Shown: positions 7,391-14,879, counted from the stretch's first letter. The stretch is DNA of 22,820 nucleotides from Alphaproteobacteria bacterium (GCA_030727085.1 JANRCF010000065.1:10414-33233); one strand, 5' to 3'. Notes: generated by a model not told the origin, from the sequence alone. Translations and numbers: made by a program.

Positions 7391-8665
7391 TTAAAAATTA
7401 TGTTTAATCCATGCATTTAACTTTTTCAATACTGGCAATTTATTTCCTGACAAAACATTTACCTTCTGACTTTCAAAGTCTTGAAAAGCATATTGTAACA
7501 AGCCAGAGCATGTTGAAAAGCTAGGGTCATTAATTAAATCGATTGTCCCTGATAAACCATTAGGCGTACCAAGCCGCACTTGTCTGCCGAAATACTGATT
7601 TGCCATATCACGAATTCCTTGTAGTTGGCTGACACCACCTGTGATGACAATGCGCTGGAAAGCGAGTGGGTCTATTTCGTGTGTTTTAACTTTTTTAAGA
7701 ATGCATTCAAAAATTTCTTCCACACGTGATCGTATAATATGGATCAACATTCCTTTTGGAATTTGATGGCTGTAGTCTTGTATTGACTCACCCATCTGCG
7801 CAACCATGATACTTTCACGGTCATCCGTAGAGGATTGAATAAGTGTGCCGTATAATGTTTTAAGTCGTTCTGCTTGCACGAGGGGAGCAGCTAAACCCCG
7901 CGCGATGTCGTTTGTTATATTCGCGCCACCAATAGGAATTGTTGAAAGACTTGTGAGGGTGCCTTCGTAAAATGTTGCAATCGTTGTTTGGCCTGCACCA
8001 ATATCGATCAACGTAACACCAAGTTCCATTTCATCTGCGACAAGAGTCGATAGGCCTGATGCATATGGAGAGACAACGAAGCCAGTAATATCAAGGTGAC
8101 ATCTACCAATGCATGACGTTAGATTGCGAATCATTCCGGTGGGTGCAGTCGCGATATGTAATGTTACAGATAGTCGTTGTCCAATCATGCCTATTGGGTC
8201 ACGAATGCCTTCAACATTATCGATTGTATAGCTAATAGGAAGTACATGTATTACTTGATGATCTGGTGCAATTGCTGCGTTACGATTAAGTGTTAACAAT
8301 CTTTTTAGATGAGATTCGTCAACAGGGTGATTTGATAATTGTAATTCAACTTTAATACGATGTGATTGTGCCCATCTTCCAGGAATGGCAACATAGACGC
8401 TATTAATGTTTTGTCCTGCTGACTGTTCTGCAGCATGTACTGCATTTAAAATAGAATCTTCAAGCGCTTCAAGGTCTATGATATTGCCGCCTCGAAGGCC
8501 TTTTGATAGCTGATACCCAATACCAGTTACTTTCAATGGCGCTTGATCTTGATGCTTACTGCCAACGGCACGCCCTATGGCGCAGCAAACTTTACTTGTT
8601 CCAACATCGAGTGCGGCAAAAAGTTCACTTTTTGGTATAGGCAATCGCTTGTTAAATAAGCTCAT
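7391..8665 (-). CDS. ftsA: Cell division protein FtsA
   Basis: An actin-fold ATPase that tethers FtsZ to the membrane and recruits late division proteins. The 424-aa length is normal. Visible motifs are the phosphate-1 loop ALDVGTSKVCCAIG near residues 18-31, the second phosphate loop in VTLIDIGAGQTTIA, the adenosine-site segment IVITGGVSQLQGI, and a C-terminal amphipathic helix (LKKLNAWIKHNF) typical of the membrane-targeting end. An AAGGAA lies about 10 bases before the ATG. The usual neighbours ftsQ and ftsZ are not beside it: an L,D-transpeptidase gene follows, and about 350 non-coding bases precede it. Confidence 0.96.
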   Translation of the reverse strand: MSLFNKRLPIPKSELFAALDVGTSKVCCAIGRAVGSKHQDQAPLKVTGIGYQLSKGLRGGNIIDLEALEDSILNAVHAAEQSAGQNINSVYVAIPGRWAQSHRIKVELQLSNHPVDESHLKRLLTLNRNAAIAPDHQVIHVLPISYTIDNVEGIRDPIGMIGQRLSVTLHIATAPTGMIRNLTSCIGRCHLDITGFVVSPYASGLSTLVADEMELGVTLIDIGAGQTTIATFYEGTLTSLSTIPIGGANITNDIARGLAAPLVQAERLKTLYGTLIQSSTDDRESIMVAQMGESIQDYSHQIPKGMLIHIIRSRVEEIFECILKKVKTHEIDPLAFQRIVITGGVSQLQGIRDMANQYFGRQVRLGTPNGLSGTIDLINDPSFSTCSGLLQYAFQDFESQKVNVLSGNKLPVLKKLNAWIKHNF

Positions 8666-9014
8666 TTAAATTAAATTCCTTAAGTGATTCACAAATAATT
8701 ACCGTGTTTAATCTTAATAAAAAATAATTATTTGCACATGAACGAGCAGAGTGTGTATGTCAGTGCTATTTTGACGTTTAAACTACGGAAGATAAAAGTA
8801 GCATATTTAGCAATACTTGACTATTAAAAGATTGAAGGAATGGTGTTTAGTTTTGTATTAACTTTGTTGTTTGGTGAGCGTTAACCTTTTAGCAATTATT
8901 TTTCTGTTATTATAGAATTAAAGTTTTCAGACATAATTTGTTGATTTATTTTTTGACTGCTTTGGCATGGAACTTGCACACATGTAGTTGGTTAGATAAG
9001 AAAGTAATGTTAAC
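8666..9014. other. Divergent intergenic region between ftsA and the proline/lysine-rich gene
   Basis: About 350 bases without a gene. It holds the Shine-Dalgarno of ftsA at the left and the sigma-54-type promoter (8963-8978) of the rightward gene. AT-rich palindromic stretches such as AAATAATTATTT near 8722-8733 are present but not distinctive. No ORF, RNA gene or ftsQ remnant is recognised. Confidence 0.4.
8963..8978 (+). promoter_or_regulatory. Sigma-54 (-24/-12) promoter upstream of the proline/lysine-rich gene
   Basis: TGGCATGGAACTTGCA matches TGGCAC-N5-TTGCW with the correct GG-to-GC spacing (8964-8965 and 8976-8977) and one mismatch. The predicted start near 8989 leaves a leader of about 26 bases before the GTG at 9015. 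It differs from the site at 5082-5097 at only two of 16 positions, which suggests shared control by RpoN and an enhancer-binding activator. Confidence 0.68.
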
Positions 9015-9926
9015 GTGATTCTAGGTTCGCTGCTAAGAAAATATTTTTGTAGTTTGTCGGCCATTGTGTTGGTTTATTCTGTATTGGCTTATAATTCAAG
9101 CCCAGTATTTGCAGCAACAATAGCGCCGAATCCAACAACAACTGCCCCATTATTTCCATTGACGCCTGCAAATGCAGGTCAAGCAATGCCAGCAGTCGCA
9201 GTGACGCAATTACCTTTACCTATTGCACCTATGCAGGGACTACCTTTGCCTATTGCGCCTATAATGACTGCGCCAATACCGCTGCAATTACCGACTAATA
9301 ATCCAACGGTAATATTGCCCCCATTATTTAACACTCAATCTTTTGTTCCTCCCGGGACAATCCCGCCTCCTGCTATTATTCCAATATCACCTACTATTAC
9401 GCCTACATCACCTGCTACTCCTACATCAATTGTTATACCCTCTCCTGTTTTGCCTTCAGCTCCCCAGCCAATTGCAGTGTCCTTAACGCCAATAGCAGAG
9501 AAATCTCCTGCACGAGAAGAGACGCCTGCAGCTTCTCAAACATTGCCACCTGCTACGCCAATTGTTGTTATCGATCCAGATACTCTGACGCAAGAGCCCA
9601 TTCACCCTGCATCAAGATTGCCTAAGCCTGTTGCTGTTATCGAAGGAGTTTTAGGAAAATCGCAGCAGAGCCCAGTTGATACTCGATTACTATATGAAAA
9701 TAAAGTGCTTAGTTTTGAAGAAGCCCCTCCTTGCCCAGTTGTACCGGCAAGTTTATCAAGCATCCCTAAGCCAGAACCTTTGCCACCAAAAATCGAGGCG
9801 GTGAAGAAAGTCGAAGCGCCAAAAGTAGAAGAGAAGAAAGAACCCAAGAAGAAAAAGAAAAAGAAAAAAGGTAAAAAGAAAAAAGGTAAAAAGAAAAAAG
9901 GTAAAAAGAAAAAGAAAAAGAAGTAA
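9015..9926 (+). CDS. Secreted proline-rich protein with poly-lysine C-terminal tail
   Basis: I do not recognise this as a named family. The 303-residue product starts at GTG with a signal peptide (about 1-33, KYFCSLSAIVLVYSVLAY ... VFA). Residues 35-190 are very rich in Pro, Ala, Thr and Ile, with a doubled LPLPIAP motif and TPTSPATPTS-like repeats. Residues 190-260 are less biased, with two cysteines being unlikely to pair (one follows APP near 238). The tail from about 260 changes from alternating Lys/Glu/Pro to 26 residues of almost pure lysine with single glycines, built from a 15-base repeat unit (KKGKK). It resembles a flexible wall-spanning linker ending in a strongly basic, anion-binding end. 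Low-complexity coding leaves the start uncertain; no good Shine-Dalgarno is seen. Confidence 0.7.
   Translation: MILGSLLRKYFCSLSAIVLVYSVLAYNSSPVFAATIAPNPTTTAPLFPLTPANAGQAMPAVAVTQLPLPIAPMQGLPLPIAPIMTAPIPLQLPTNNPTVILPPLFNTQSFVPPGTIPPPAIIPISPTITPTSPATPTSIVIPSPVLPSAPQPIAVSLTPIAEKSPAREETPAASQTLPPATPIVVIDPDTLTQEPIHPASRLPKPVAVIEGVLGKSQQSPVDTRLLYENKVLSFEEAPPCPVVPASLSSIPKPEPLPPKIEAVKKVEAPKVEEKKEPKKKKKKKKGKKKKGKKKKGKKKKKKK
9848..9926 (+). repeat. A-rich tandem repeat encoding the poly-lysine tail
   Basis: Three copies of a 15-base unit (GGTAAAAAGAAAAAA and close variants) flanked by AAG/AAA runs, ending at the TAA. In frame it encodes KKKKG repeats. Such a tract is prone to copy-number change, so tail length may differ between strains. 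Confidence 0.75.
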
Positions 9927-9961
9927 ATATAGCGATTCCAGTTTAAATTGATTGTAAACCA

Positions 9962-10040
9962 GCGTCGTTGCGAGCTTCATCAAGGCGTGGCAATCCTGGC
10001 TGTTTAAGTAGTAGCCACGTCGCTGCGTTCTTTCCGTCTT
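9962..10040. repeat. Dispersed palindromic repeat, copy 2
   Basis: GCGTCGTTGCGAGC followed by GGCGTGGCAATCCTGG and, after a 15-base loop, GCCACGTCGCTGCG. This is the classic layout of the GTCATTGCGAGC ... GTGGCAATCCAG ... CCACGTCGC element found scattered through many proteobacterial and rickettsial genomes. It lies just downstream of the lysine-rich gene and may act as its transcript 3' end. A CACCG/CGGTG hairpin (10053-10072) and an ATGAATTCAT palindrome (10073-10082) follow. Confidence 0.6.
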
Positions 10041-10177
10041 CGCTTTTAGTTACACCGAGACAAGTTACGGTGATGAATTCATGATCAGTTTATGGGCGAG
10101 CCGCTATAAATAAGTGAAACCAAAATAAAAAAGAGGAAGCAAACGGTATCAGATTATTCCATAGAGACGGGGGGAGT

Positions 10178-10196
10178 GTTCAGTGAACGGTCTCTT
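10178..10196. repeat. GTTCAGTGAAC-type element shared with the IS remnant at the right edge
   Basis: GTTCAGTGAACGGTCTCTT matches the reverse complement of 22766-22784 at 18 of 19 bases. The core is an odd-length palindrome. It may be the relic of a transposon terminal inverted repeat. No transposase remains around it. Confidence 0.3.
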
Positions 10197-10206
10197 CTCG
10201 TCCAAA

Positions 10207-11436
10207 TTACCCCATTAACACGATTCCGTTTTCTGCGCGCCAATATAAGTATACTTCATCATCCCATTTTACATCGCGATCCGTAAGACGCAAAAGATTG
10301 GTCATAGCAGCTTGTACACGTTTCCCTGATTCTAGTTCTATGTGATAAATTGACATATCGCCTAAATAACCAATTTCACGCACAATACCTTTTGCACTGT
10401 TGCGTTTAGAGGAAGATTCAACGTTATGAGATTTTTCGATGATTTCAGTTCTAATTTCTGTAGTGTCATTTTCATCTTGAATTATCTCGTTTTGATATTC
10501 TTCGGGTGGTATGGATGAAATCATGATTTTTTCTGGACGAATAGCAACAGACACGTGTGCGCCGAGAGGCATCGCTGCGGTATGTGTAATATAGAGTTGG
10601 CCTCCAGCATCAGGCGCATCAATAACAACATGGTCTGGTTCATCAGCGACAACAACACCATCAAAAACATTCATGGTACCTATAAACTCAGCAACGTAAC
10701 GCGAGTTGGGAAATTCATATATATCGTGTGGAACTCCTATTTGGCGTATGCGGCCTTCTTCCATGATTGCCATGCGTGTCGACATGGTCATAGCTTCTTC
10801 TTGGTCGTGGGTTACAACTACAAATGTGACACCAACTTTTTCTTGAATGTTAACAAGTTCAAATTGGGTTTGTTCACGTAACTTTTTATCAAGTGCAGCC
10901 ATGGGTTCATCGAGTAATAAAAGTTTTGGTTGCTTTACAAGGCTCCGGGCGAGTGCAACACGTTGCTTTTGCCCACCAGATAATTGATTTGGTTTTCGGT
11001 CAGAAAACGATGCCATTTGCACAAGGTCTAAAACTTGGTATACTCGATGTTCAATTTCAGACGCTTCCATTCGTTCTTGTTTAAGGCCAAAAGCAATATT
11101 CTGAGCAACGGTCATGTGCGGGAATAGGGCATACGATTGAAACATCATGTTTACAGGACGTTTATATGCGGGCCATTGTGTAATATCAATTCCGTCAATT
11201 AAAATGCGTCCTGATGTAGGTTGTTCAAATCCTGCCAATATACGAAGTAGGGTTGTTTTTCCGCAGCCAGATGCGCCTAATAATGAGAAAAGCTCTCCAC
11301 GATAAATAGATAAATTAAAATTTTTGACAGCATGCATGTTACCAAAGCTTTTGCTGATATTTTCAAGCTGAATGTAAGGCTTTGCTGTAGGGTCTTGCCA
11401 GGGTTCTAATTGTTTGTTTGTCGGGCGATTTTGCAT
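10207..11436 (-). CDS. potG: Polyamine ABC transporter ATP-binding protein (PotG/PotA-like)
   Basis: The ATPase that powers putrescine or spermidine import at the inner membrane. Residues 21-250 are the ABC domain: Walker A GASGCGKTT (54-62), Q-loop Q100, signature LSGGQKQR (152-159), Walker B LLLLDEP (172-178) and switch H210. A C-terminal TOBE domain follows; an acidic, repetitive stretch rich in Glu, Asn and Ser (about 315-345) interrupts it and is not usual in the family. At 409 aa it is slightly long. It lies 184 bases downstream of the binding-protein gene in the same direction; the permease genes expected next to it are absent. PotG is preferred over PotA because of the partner and the start IQLENISKSFGNMHAV; substrate choice is not certain. 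Confidence 0.9.
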   Translation of the reverse strand: MQNRPTNKQLEPWQDPTAKPYIQLENISKSFGNMHAVKNFNLSIYRGELFSLLGASGCGKTTLLRILAGFEQPTSGRILIDGIDITQWPAYKRPVNMMFQSYALFPHMTVAQNIAFGLKQERMEASEIEHRVYQVLDLVQMASFSDRKPNQLSGGQKQRVALARSLVKQPKLLLLDEPMAALDKKLREQTQFELVNIQEKVGVTFVVVTHDQEEAMTMSTRMAIMEEGRIRQIGVPHDIYEFPNSRYVAEFIGTMNVFDGVVVADEPDHVVIDAPDAGGQLYITHTAAMPLGAHVSVAIRPEKIMISSIPPEEYQNEIIQDENDTTEIRTEIIEKSHNVESSSKRNSAKGIVREIGYLGDMSIYHIELESGKRVQAAMTNLLRLTDRDVKWDDEVYLYWRAENGIVLMG

Positions 11437-11620
11437 GGATATCTCTTTAGTGGTAGTTGTGTGTGAACATTGTATTATTGTAATTTAAGAGTAACTTCAA
11501 CATTTTTTGGGAAGTAGGGCAATATATTTTTGCACTACCCTTTTTTGTGCTGTTTTAAGAAAAGATAGATCAAAATAAAATAAGCTGCTTAAGCATTAGT
11601 GACGCCAGAGTATGTAATTC

Positions 11621-12754
11621 CTACTTGCGATTCAAGCGAATATTGATCCATGCTTTCGTACGTTCGCGATCAAATTTAAGACTTTCATCGCTAGTTTGTG
11701 TTGCATCTAATCGTAATTTTTTCATCAAATCTGGTTTGGGGTAAATCGCTTTATTATCCTTGATATCTTTATCAACCATAGGAAGCGCCGCATCAATAAC
11801 GGTTGGTAGTTTTGTTTTATTGGTAATCTTTGCACTAATTTCGGGACGCAATAAGAAGTTAATAAATTTATGTGCATTAATTGGGTGGGGAGAACCAACA
11901 GGAATTGCCATGCAATCAATCCATAATGTTGTGCCCTCTTTTGGAACTACGTAGATAATATTGCGTCCAAGTTCTTTTGCATCGTGTTCAGCTTGATGCG
12001 CATCACCTGACCACGACTGAGCCACGCACACATCACCTAAAACAAGGTCATTCATAAAGCGTGAAGAAGTAAAGCGTTTGATTGATGGGCGTAGTTTGAG
12101 CAAATGGTCTGATGTAAGTTTTAGATCATCGTGTGTTTCACTGTTTGATGGACGACCTAGGTAGGCAAGCACAAGCGGCATCACGTCAATGGCTTCTTCC
12201 AGAAAGCTAACCCCGCAGCTTTTTAATTTTTTAAGGTTTTCTGGATTAAATAGAATTTCGTAGCTTTCCAGATTAATATTTGGCAGTCGCGCCATCACTT
12301 TATCTTTGTCAAAGGCAATGCCGAGTGTTCCCCAATAGTAGGGAATTGCATAGGTCATGCCCGGATCAACGGTATTCATGTGGGTAGTGATGGTTTTATT
12401 GAGCCCTTTTAAATTAGGCAATAGTTCTTTGTTTAATGGTTGATAAATACCAACTTTAATTTGACGCGATACATAAGGACTGGCGGTTGGAAAGACGACG
12501 TCATAGCCAGAATTGCTAGCAAGCAATTTGGCCTCTAAGACTTCATTGTTGTCATATACATCATAACGGATATGAATGCCTGTCTCTTTTTCAAATTCTT
12601 GCAGAATTTCAGCAGGGATCATGCCGTACCAGTCGTAGACATTAACGAATGCTTCTTCTTGATTTTTTTGTTTTGAGAAAATGAAATAGATAGAGGAAAT
12701 ACAGAGTGTGAGAATGCAAATTCGTTTTAAAAGGTGGATGATTTTTTTTTTCAT
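11621..12754 (-). CDS. potF: Polyamine-binding periplasmic protein (PotF/PotD-like)
   Basis: The extracytoplasmic receptor that captures putrescine or spermidine for an ABC importer. The 377-aa protein has a basic N terminus and hydrophobic segment (KKIIHLLKRICILTLCISSI), then the family-typical VNVYDWYGMIPAEILQEFEKETGI, FPTASPYVSRQ, YAIPYYWGTLGIAFD, and LGDVCVAQSWSGDA segments; the tryptophans and aspartates in these are those that cage the amine in PotF/PotD. No proper lipobox is seen (LTLC has leucine before cysteine), so it may be membrane-anchored. AGGA stands eight bases before the ATG. Its gene follows the TauE-type exporter gene after 24 bases, suggesting one transcript. Confidence 0.9.
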   Translation of the reverse strand: MKKKIIHLLKRICILTLCISSIYFIFSKQKNQEEAFVNVYDWYGMIPAEILQEFEKETGIHIRYDVYDNNEVLEAKLLASNSGYDVVFPTASPYVSRQIKVGIYQPLNKELLPNLKGLNKTITTHMNTVDPGMTYAIPYYWGTLGIAFDKDKVMARLPNINLESYEILFNPENLKKLKSCGVSFLEEAIDVMPLVLAYLGRPSNSETHDDLKLTSDHLLKLRPSIKRFTSSRFMNDLVLGDVCVAQSWSGDAHQAEHDAKELGRNIIYVVPKEGTTLWIDCMAIPVGSPHPINAHKFINFLLRPEISAKITNKTKLPTVIDAALPMVDKDIKDNKAIYPKPDLMKKLRLDATQTSDESLKFDRERTKAWINIRLNRK

Positions 12755-12778
12755 TCTATTGTCCTGAGAGATAACCTG

Positions 12779-13870
12779 CTAAGCAGAACGTTTGATTACG
12801 ATAAACTTACAAATAAAGCGTTCAATAATCAATGCAATAATAGTGACGCCAAGTATGCCGAACATTGCATAGGCAATGGGGCGATTGTGAGCAAGCTTAA
12901 TCATCCACAATGCCCAGTCGGGTGTGGTGAGGAGTGCGCTATTGAAAACATCAGGTAAATTTATCTTTTCACTTGCAACTGGATTCTGTGCACCTAAATA
13001 GTAAAAATCATAACCAAATTTAGAACAGATTAATAAAATCACGATGGCACCTAAAATGCCAAGGTGTGCTCGCGCAAGTCGATAGCTGAATTTTATACCA
13101 AGCTGCGATCCTATCGCGCTGCCAAACAGAAGCGTGAGAGCGAGTAACCAATCACTTGGATATTGGCTGAATCCATGCGCAATTGTGACCGCAATAGAAA
13201 TAGCAAATGCTGCAAGTAACGTCGTGCCGGCAACAACAGGGCTTGATCTGCCAATTAAATAATAAACGATTGGCATCATAAATAAGCTATTTCCACCGCC
13301 GAGTGTTGATGTTAAAAGGCCTGTTGCGATACCAACACAAATAGGGATAATTGTGCTCATTTCAACGCGAGCACGTGTAAAAATACGGTGGTATGGAAAA
13401 TAAATCATCCAGTGTCGCATCGTAATGGATAGCGCAGTTTTTTGGGGATTCATCAATGTACGTATGTTTTGATAAAGCATCATGCTACCAAGCGTACCTA
13501 AAACAAAAAGATACGCGATTGTTAGCTTCTCAGCTGCTGTAATATTTGTGGCGACCATTTCAAGCAGAAAAATCTCACCACATGCGCCAATAATACCACC
13601 AATAAATAGATACCAAGCTAGAGCAAAGTCAACATCACGTAGTCGCCAGTAGCTCATGAACCCAATAAGGTTCGTGCCGATGGAGTTATTAAGCTGTGAA
13701 GCGACGGCGATCATAGGTGGTATGCCAACCATTATCAATAGAGGAGTTACGATAACACCGCTTCCAATGCCAAGCATTCCGGCAACAGAACCTCCTATTA
13801 CCCCAATCGTAAGTATAACGAGGGGATTCATTACATGGTCAGCAATTGGAAATAAAATATCAAACATCAT
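12779..13870 (-). CDS. TauE/SafE (TSUP) family membrane exporter
   Basis: An integral membrane protein of the TSUP family, whose members move sulfite, sulfoacetate or other organic anions across the inner membrane. It has the two repeated signature segments, GGSVAGMLGIGSGVIVTPLL at the N-terminal half and TGLLTSTLGGGNSLFMMPIV at the second half, and about eight to nine hydrophobic spans. The first residues (MFDILFPIADHVMNPLVIL) resemble the start of related family members, supporting the ATG at 13870. The length (363 aa) is a little above average because of a loop between the halves and a longer C terminus with an extra span. It leads a probable operon with potF and potG, which says little about its substrate. 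Confidence 0.88.
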   Translation of the reverse strand: MMFDILFPIADHVMNPLVILTIGVIGGSVAGMLGIGSGVIVTPLLIMVGIPPMIAVASQLNNSIGTNLIGFMSYWRLRDVDFALAWYLFIGGIIGACGEIFLLEMVATNITAAEKLTIAYLFVLGTLGSMMLYQNIRTLMNPQKTALSITMRHWMIYFPYHRIFTRARVEMSTIIPICVGIATGLLTSTLGGGNSLFMMPIVYYLIGRSSPVVAGTTLLAAFAISIAVTIAHGFSQYPSDWLLALTLLFGSAIGSQLGIKFSYRLARAHLGILGAIVILLICSKFGYDFYYLGAQNPVASEKINLPDVFNSALLTTPDWALWMIKLAHNRPIAYAMFGILGVTIIALIIERFICKFIVIKRSA

Positions 13871-13944
13871 TATAGCATGATGCCTTAATTCGACAAAGTT
13901 GTCACTTACTGAGTGTGGCTAAAATTACGGTTGTTGACATGGAG

Positions 13945-13975
13945 AGTCGTATTTTTGTTTTCTTATGACTTTTTT
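13945..13975 (+). terminator. Terminator-like hairpin with U-run in the tauE-CADD intergenic region
   Basis: AGTCGTA (13945-13951) pairs with TATGACT (13964-13970) with one G-U pair, a 12-base loop, and is followed by five T residues. It reads as a rho-independent terminator on the plus strand, although no plus-strand gene is known upstream. It could end a short leader or small RNA, or block read-through antisense to tauE. Confidence 0.35.
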
Positions 13976-13985
13976 CCACTTGAGG

Positions 13986-14041
13986 TAATCACCGGAAAGT
14001 GATTAGATTGACTTGAATCCATTTTGGATGGATAAAATATT
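13986..14041 (+). promoter_or_regulatory. Promoter and operator-like palindromes upstream of the CADD-like gene
   Basis: A perfect inverted repeat TAATCAC-N6-GTGATTA (13986-14005) sits just upstream of TTGACT (14008-14013), a good -35. A second perfect repeat ATCCA-TTT-TGGAT (14017-14029) lies in the spacer, and an A/T-rich -10 candidate (GATAAA or ATAAAA, 14031-14037) follows. Such placement is typical of regulator binding sites. The regulator is unknown. Confidence 0.5.
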
Positions 14042-14070
14042 AGATTTTATACAAAGCAGGGAGAGCCACT

Positions 14071-14742
14071 ATGAGCTTTATTGAGACACTTCACCAGAAA
14101 TTAGGCGCTTATCATTTGTTAGATCATAAATTCTACAAGGCCTGGAACGATGGACAATTGAGTATGGACACACTTAAGACGTACGCAAAAGAATATTATC
14201 ACCACGTAGCAGCTTTCCCACGTTATATCAGCGGTATTCACACGCAGTGTAGTGATTTGCATACGCGTCAAATTTTGCTTGGTAATTTAATCGAAGAAGA
14301 GCAAGGTGCTGAAAATCATCCGGAACTCTGGAGGCAATTTGGTGAAGGTTTGGGTCTGTCACGTGCAGAGTTTGATGAAAAGCCACAATTGAAAGCGACT
14401 GATGCTTTGGTTGATGGATATTTTGATCATGTGCGATCTGGCTTTGCAACTGGCTTGGGTGCACTTTATGCGTATGAACGCCAAACCCCGGAAGTAGCTA
14501 CGTCTAAGATCGAAGGCTTGTGTAATCATTACGGCATTACAGATGAACGAACGTTAAAGTTTTTTGACGTGCATGCGGAGGCGGATATCTGGCATCGTGA
14601 AGAATGTGCAAAACTTATTGAAGGTTTGAACGAAGGCGAGCAACAGAAAGTTTTAGAGGGCGCTGAGGCCGGTGCAAAGCTACTTTGGGGATTCCTTGAT
14701 GGCATGATGGAAATTCATGGCAATCATGCTTGCGCTGCATAA
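14071..14742 (+). CDS. CADD-type diiron protein, probable self-sacrificing p-aminobenzoate synthase
   Basis: A TenA/PqqC-fold helical bundle closely matching Chlamydia CADD (CT610), which makes para-aminobenzoate for folate from one of its own tyrosines. Every residue I recall as important in CADD is kept: metal ligands E76, H83, E136, H168, D172, H175 (CADD E81, H88, E142, H174, D178, H181), the sacrificial tyrosine Y22 (CADD Y27) in HKFYKAW, and lysine K146 (CADD K152). The 223-aa length is close to CADD (231 aa). GGGAGAG precedes the ATG at good spacing. It stands alone between palindromic operator-like sites and a strong terminator. A thiaminase or PQQ role is unlikely because the diiron set is intact. 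Whether it replaces pabABC in this organism is inference. Confidence 0.88.
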   Translation: MSFIETLHQKLGAYHLLDHKFYKAWNDGQLSMDTLKTYAKEYYHHVAAFPRYISGIHTQCSDLHTRQILLGNLIEEEQGAENHPELWRQFGEGLGLSRAEFDEKPQLKATDALVDGYFDHVRSGFATGLGALYAYERQTPEVATSKIEGLCNHYGITDERTLKFFDVHAEADIWHREECAKLIEGLNEGEQQKVLEGAEAGAKLLWGFLDGMMEIHGNHACAA

Positions 14743-14780
14743 GTAAAGCAATTCAATTACAAATTGAAATTATATATTTG

Positions 14781-14862
14781 CCATCATCACATGCCTCGTA
14801 AGAGGTGTGGTGATCCAGGAGCTTAGCCATTGGATGGCCGCATCTTTTGGATTCGCTATGAA
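14781..14862. repeat. Dispersed palindromic repeat, copy 3
   Basis: ATCACATGCCTC-GTAA-GAGGTGTGGTGAT forms a hairpin (CCTC/GAGG inner stem, ATCAC/GTGAT outer stem). It is followed by CCAGGAGC, then GGATGGCCGCATC and TTCGCTATGAAG. Copy 1 aligns along its whole length: GTGTGGTGATCCAG, a GCTT, a GGCC and GCTAT occur in the same order and similar spacing. It lies between the CADD-like stop and its terminator. Confidence 0.6.
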
Positions 14863-14879
14863 GAGTTCTTAATTTAATG

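Noticed and set aside
9880..9926. Programmed -1 frameshift site in the poly-lysine tract
   Set aside because: AAAAAAG heptamers occur, but none is in the A AAA AAG phase required relative to the reading frame.
13869..13874. TATAAT as the -10 of the tauE-type gene
   Set aside because: With a TTGTCG 16 bases away it looks like a promoter, but it overlaps the start codon, and the N-terminal residues after that start fit the protein family; transcription from it would lose them.
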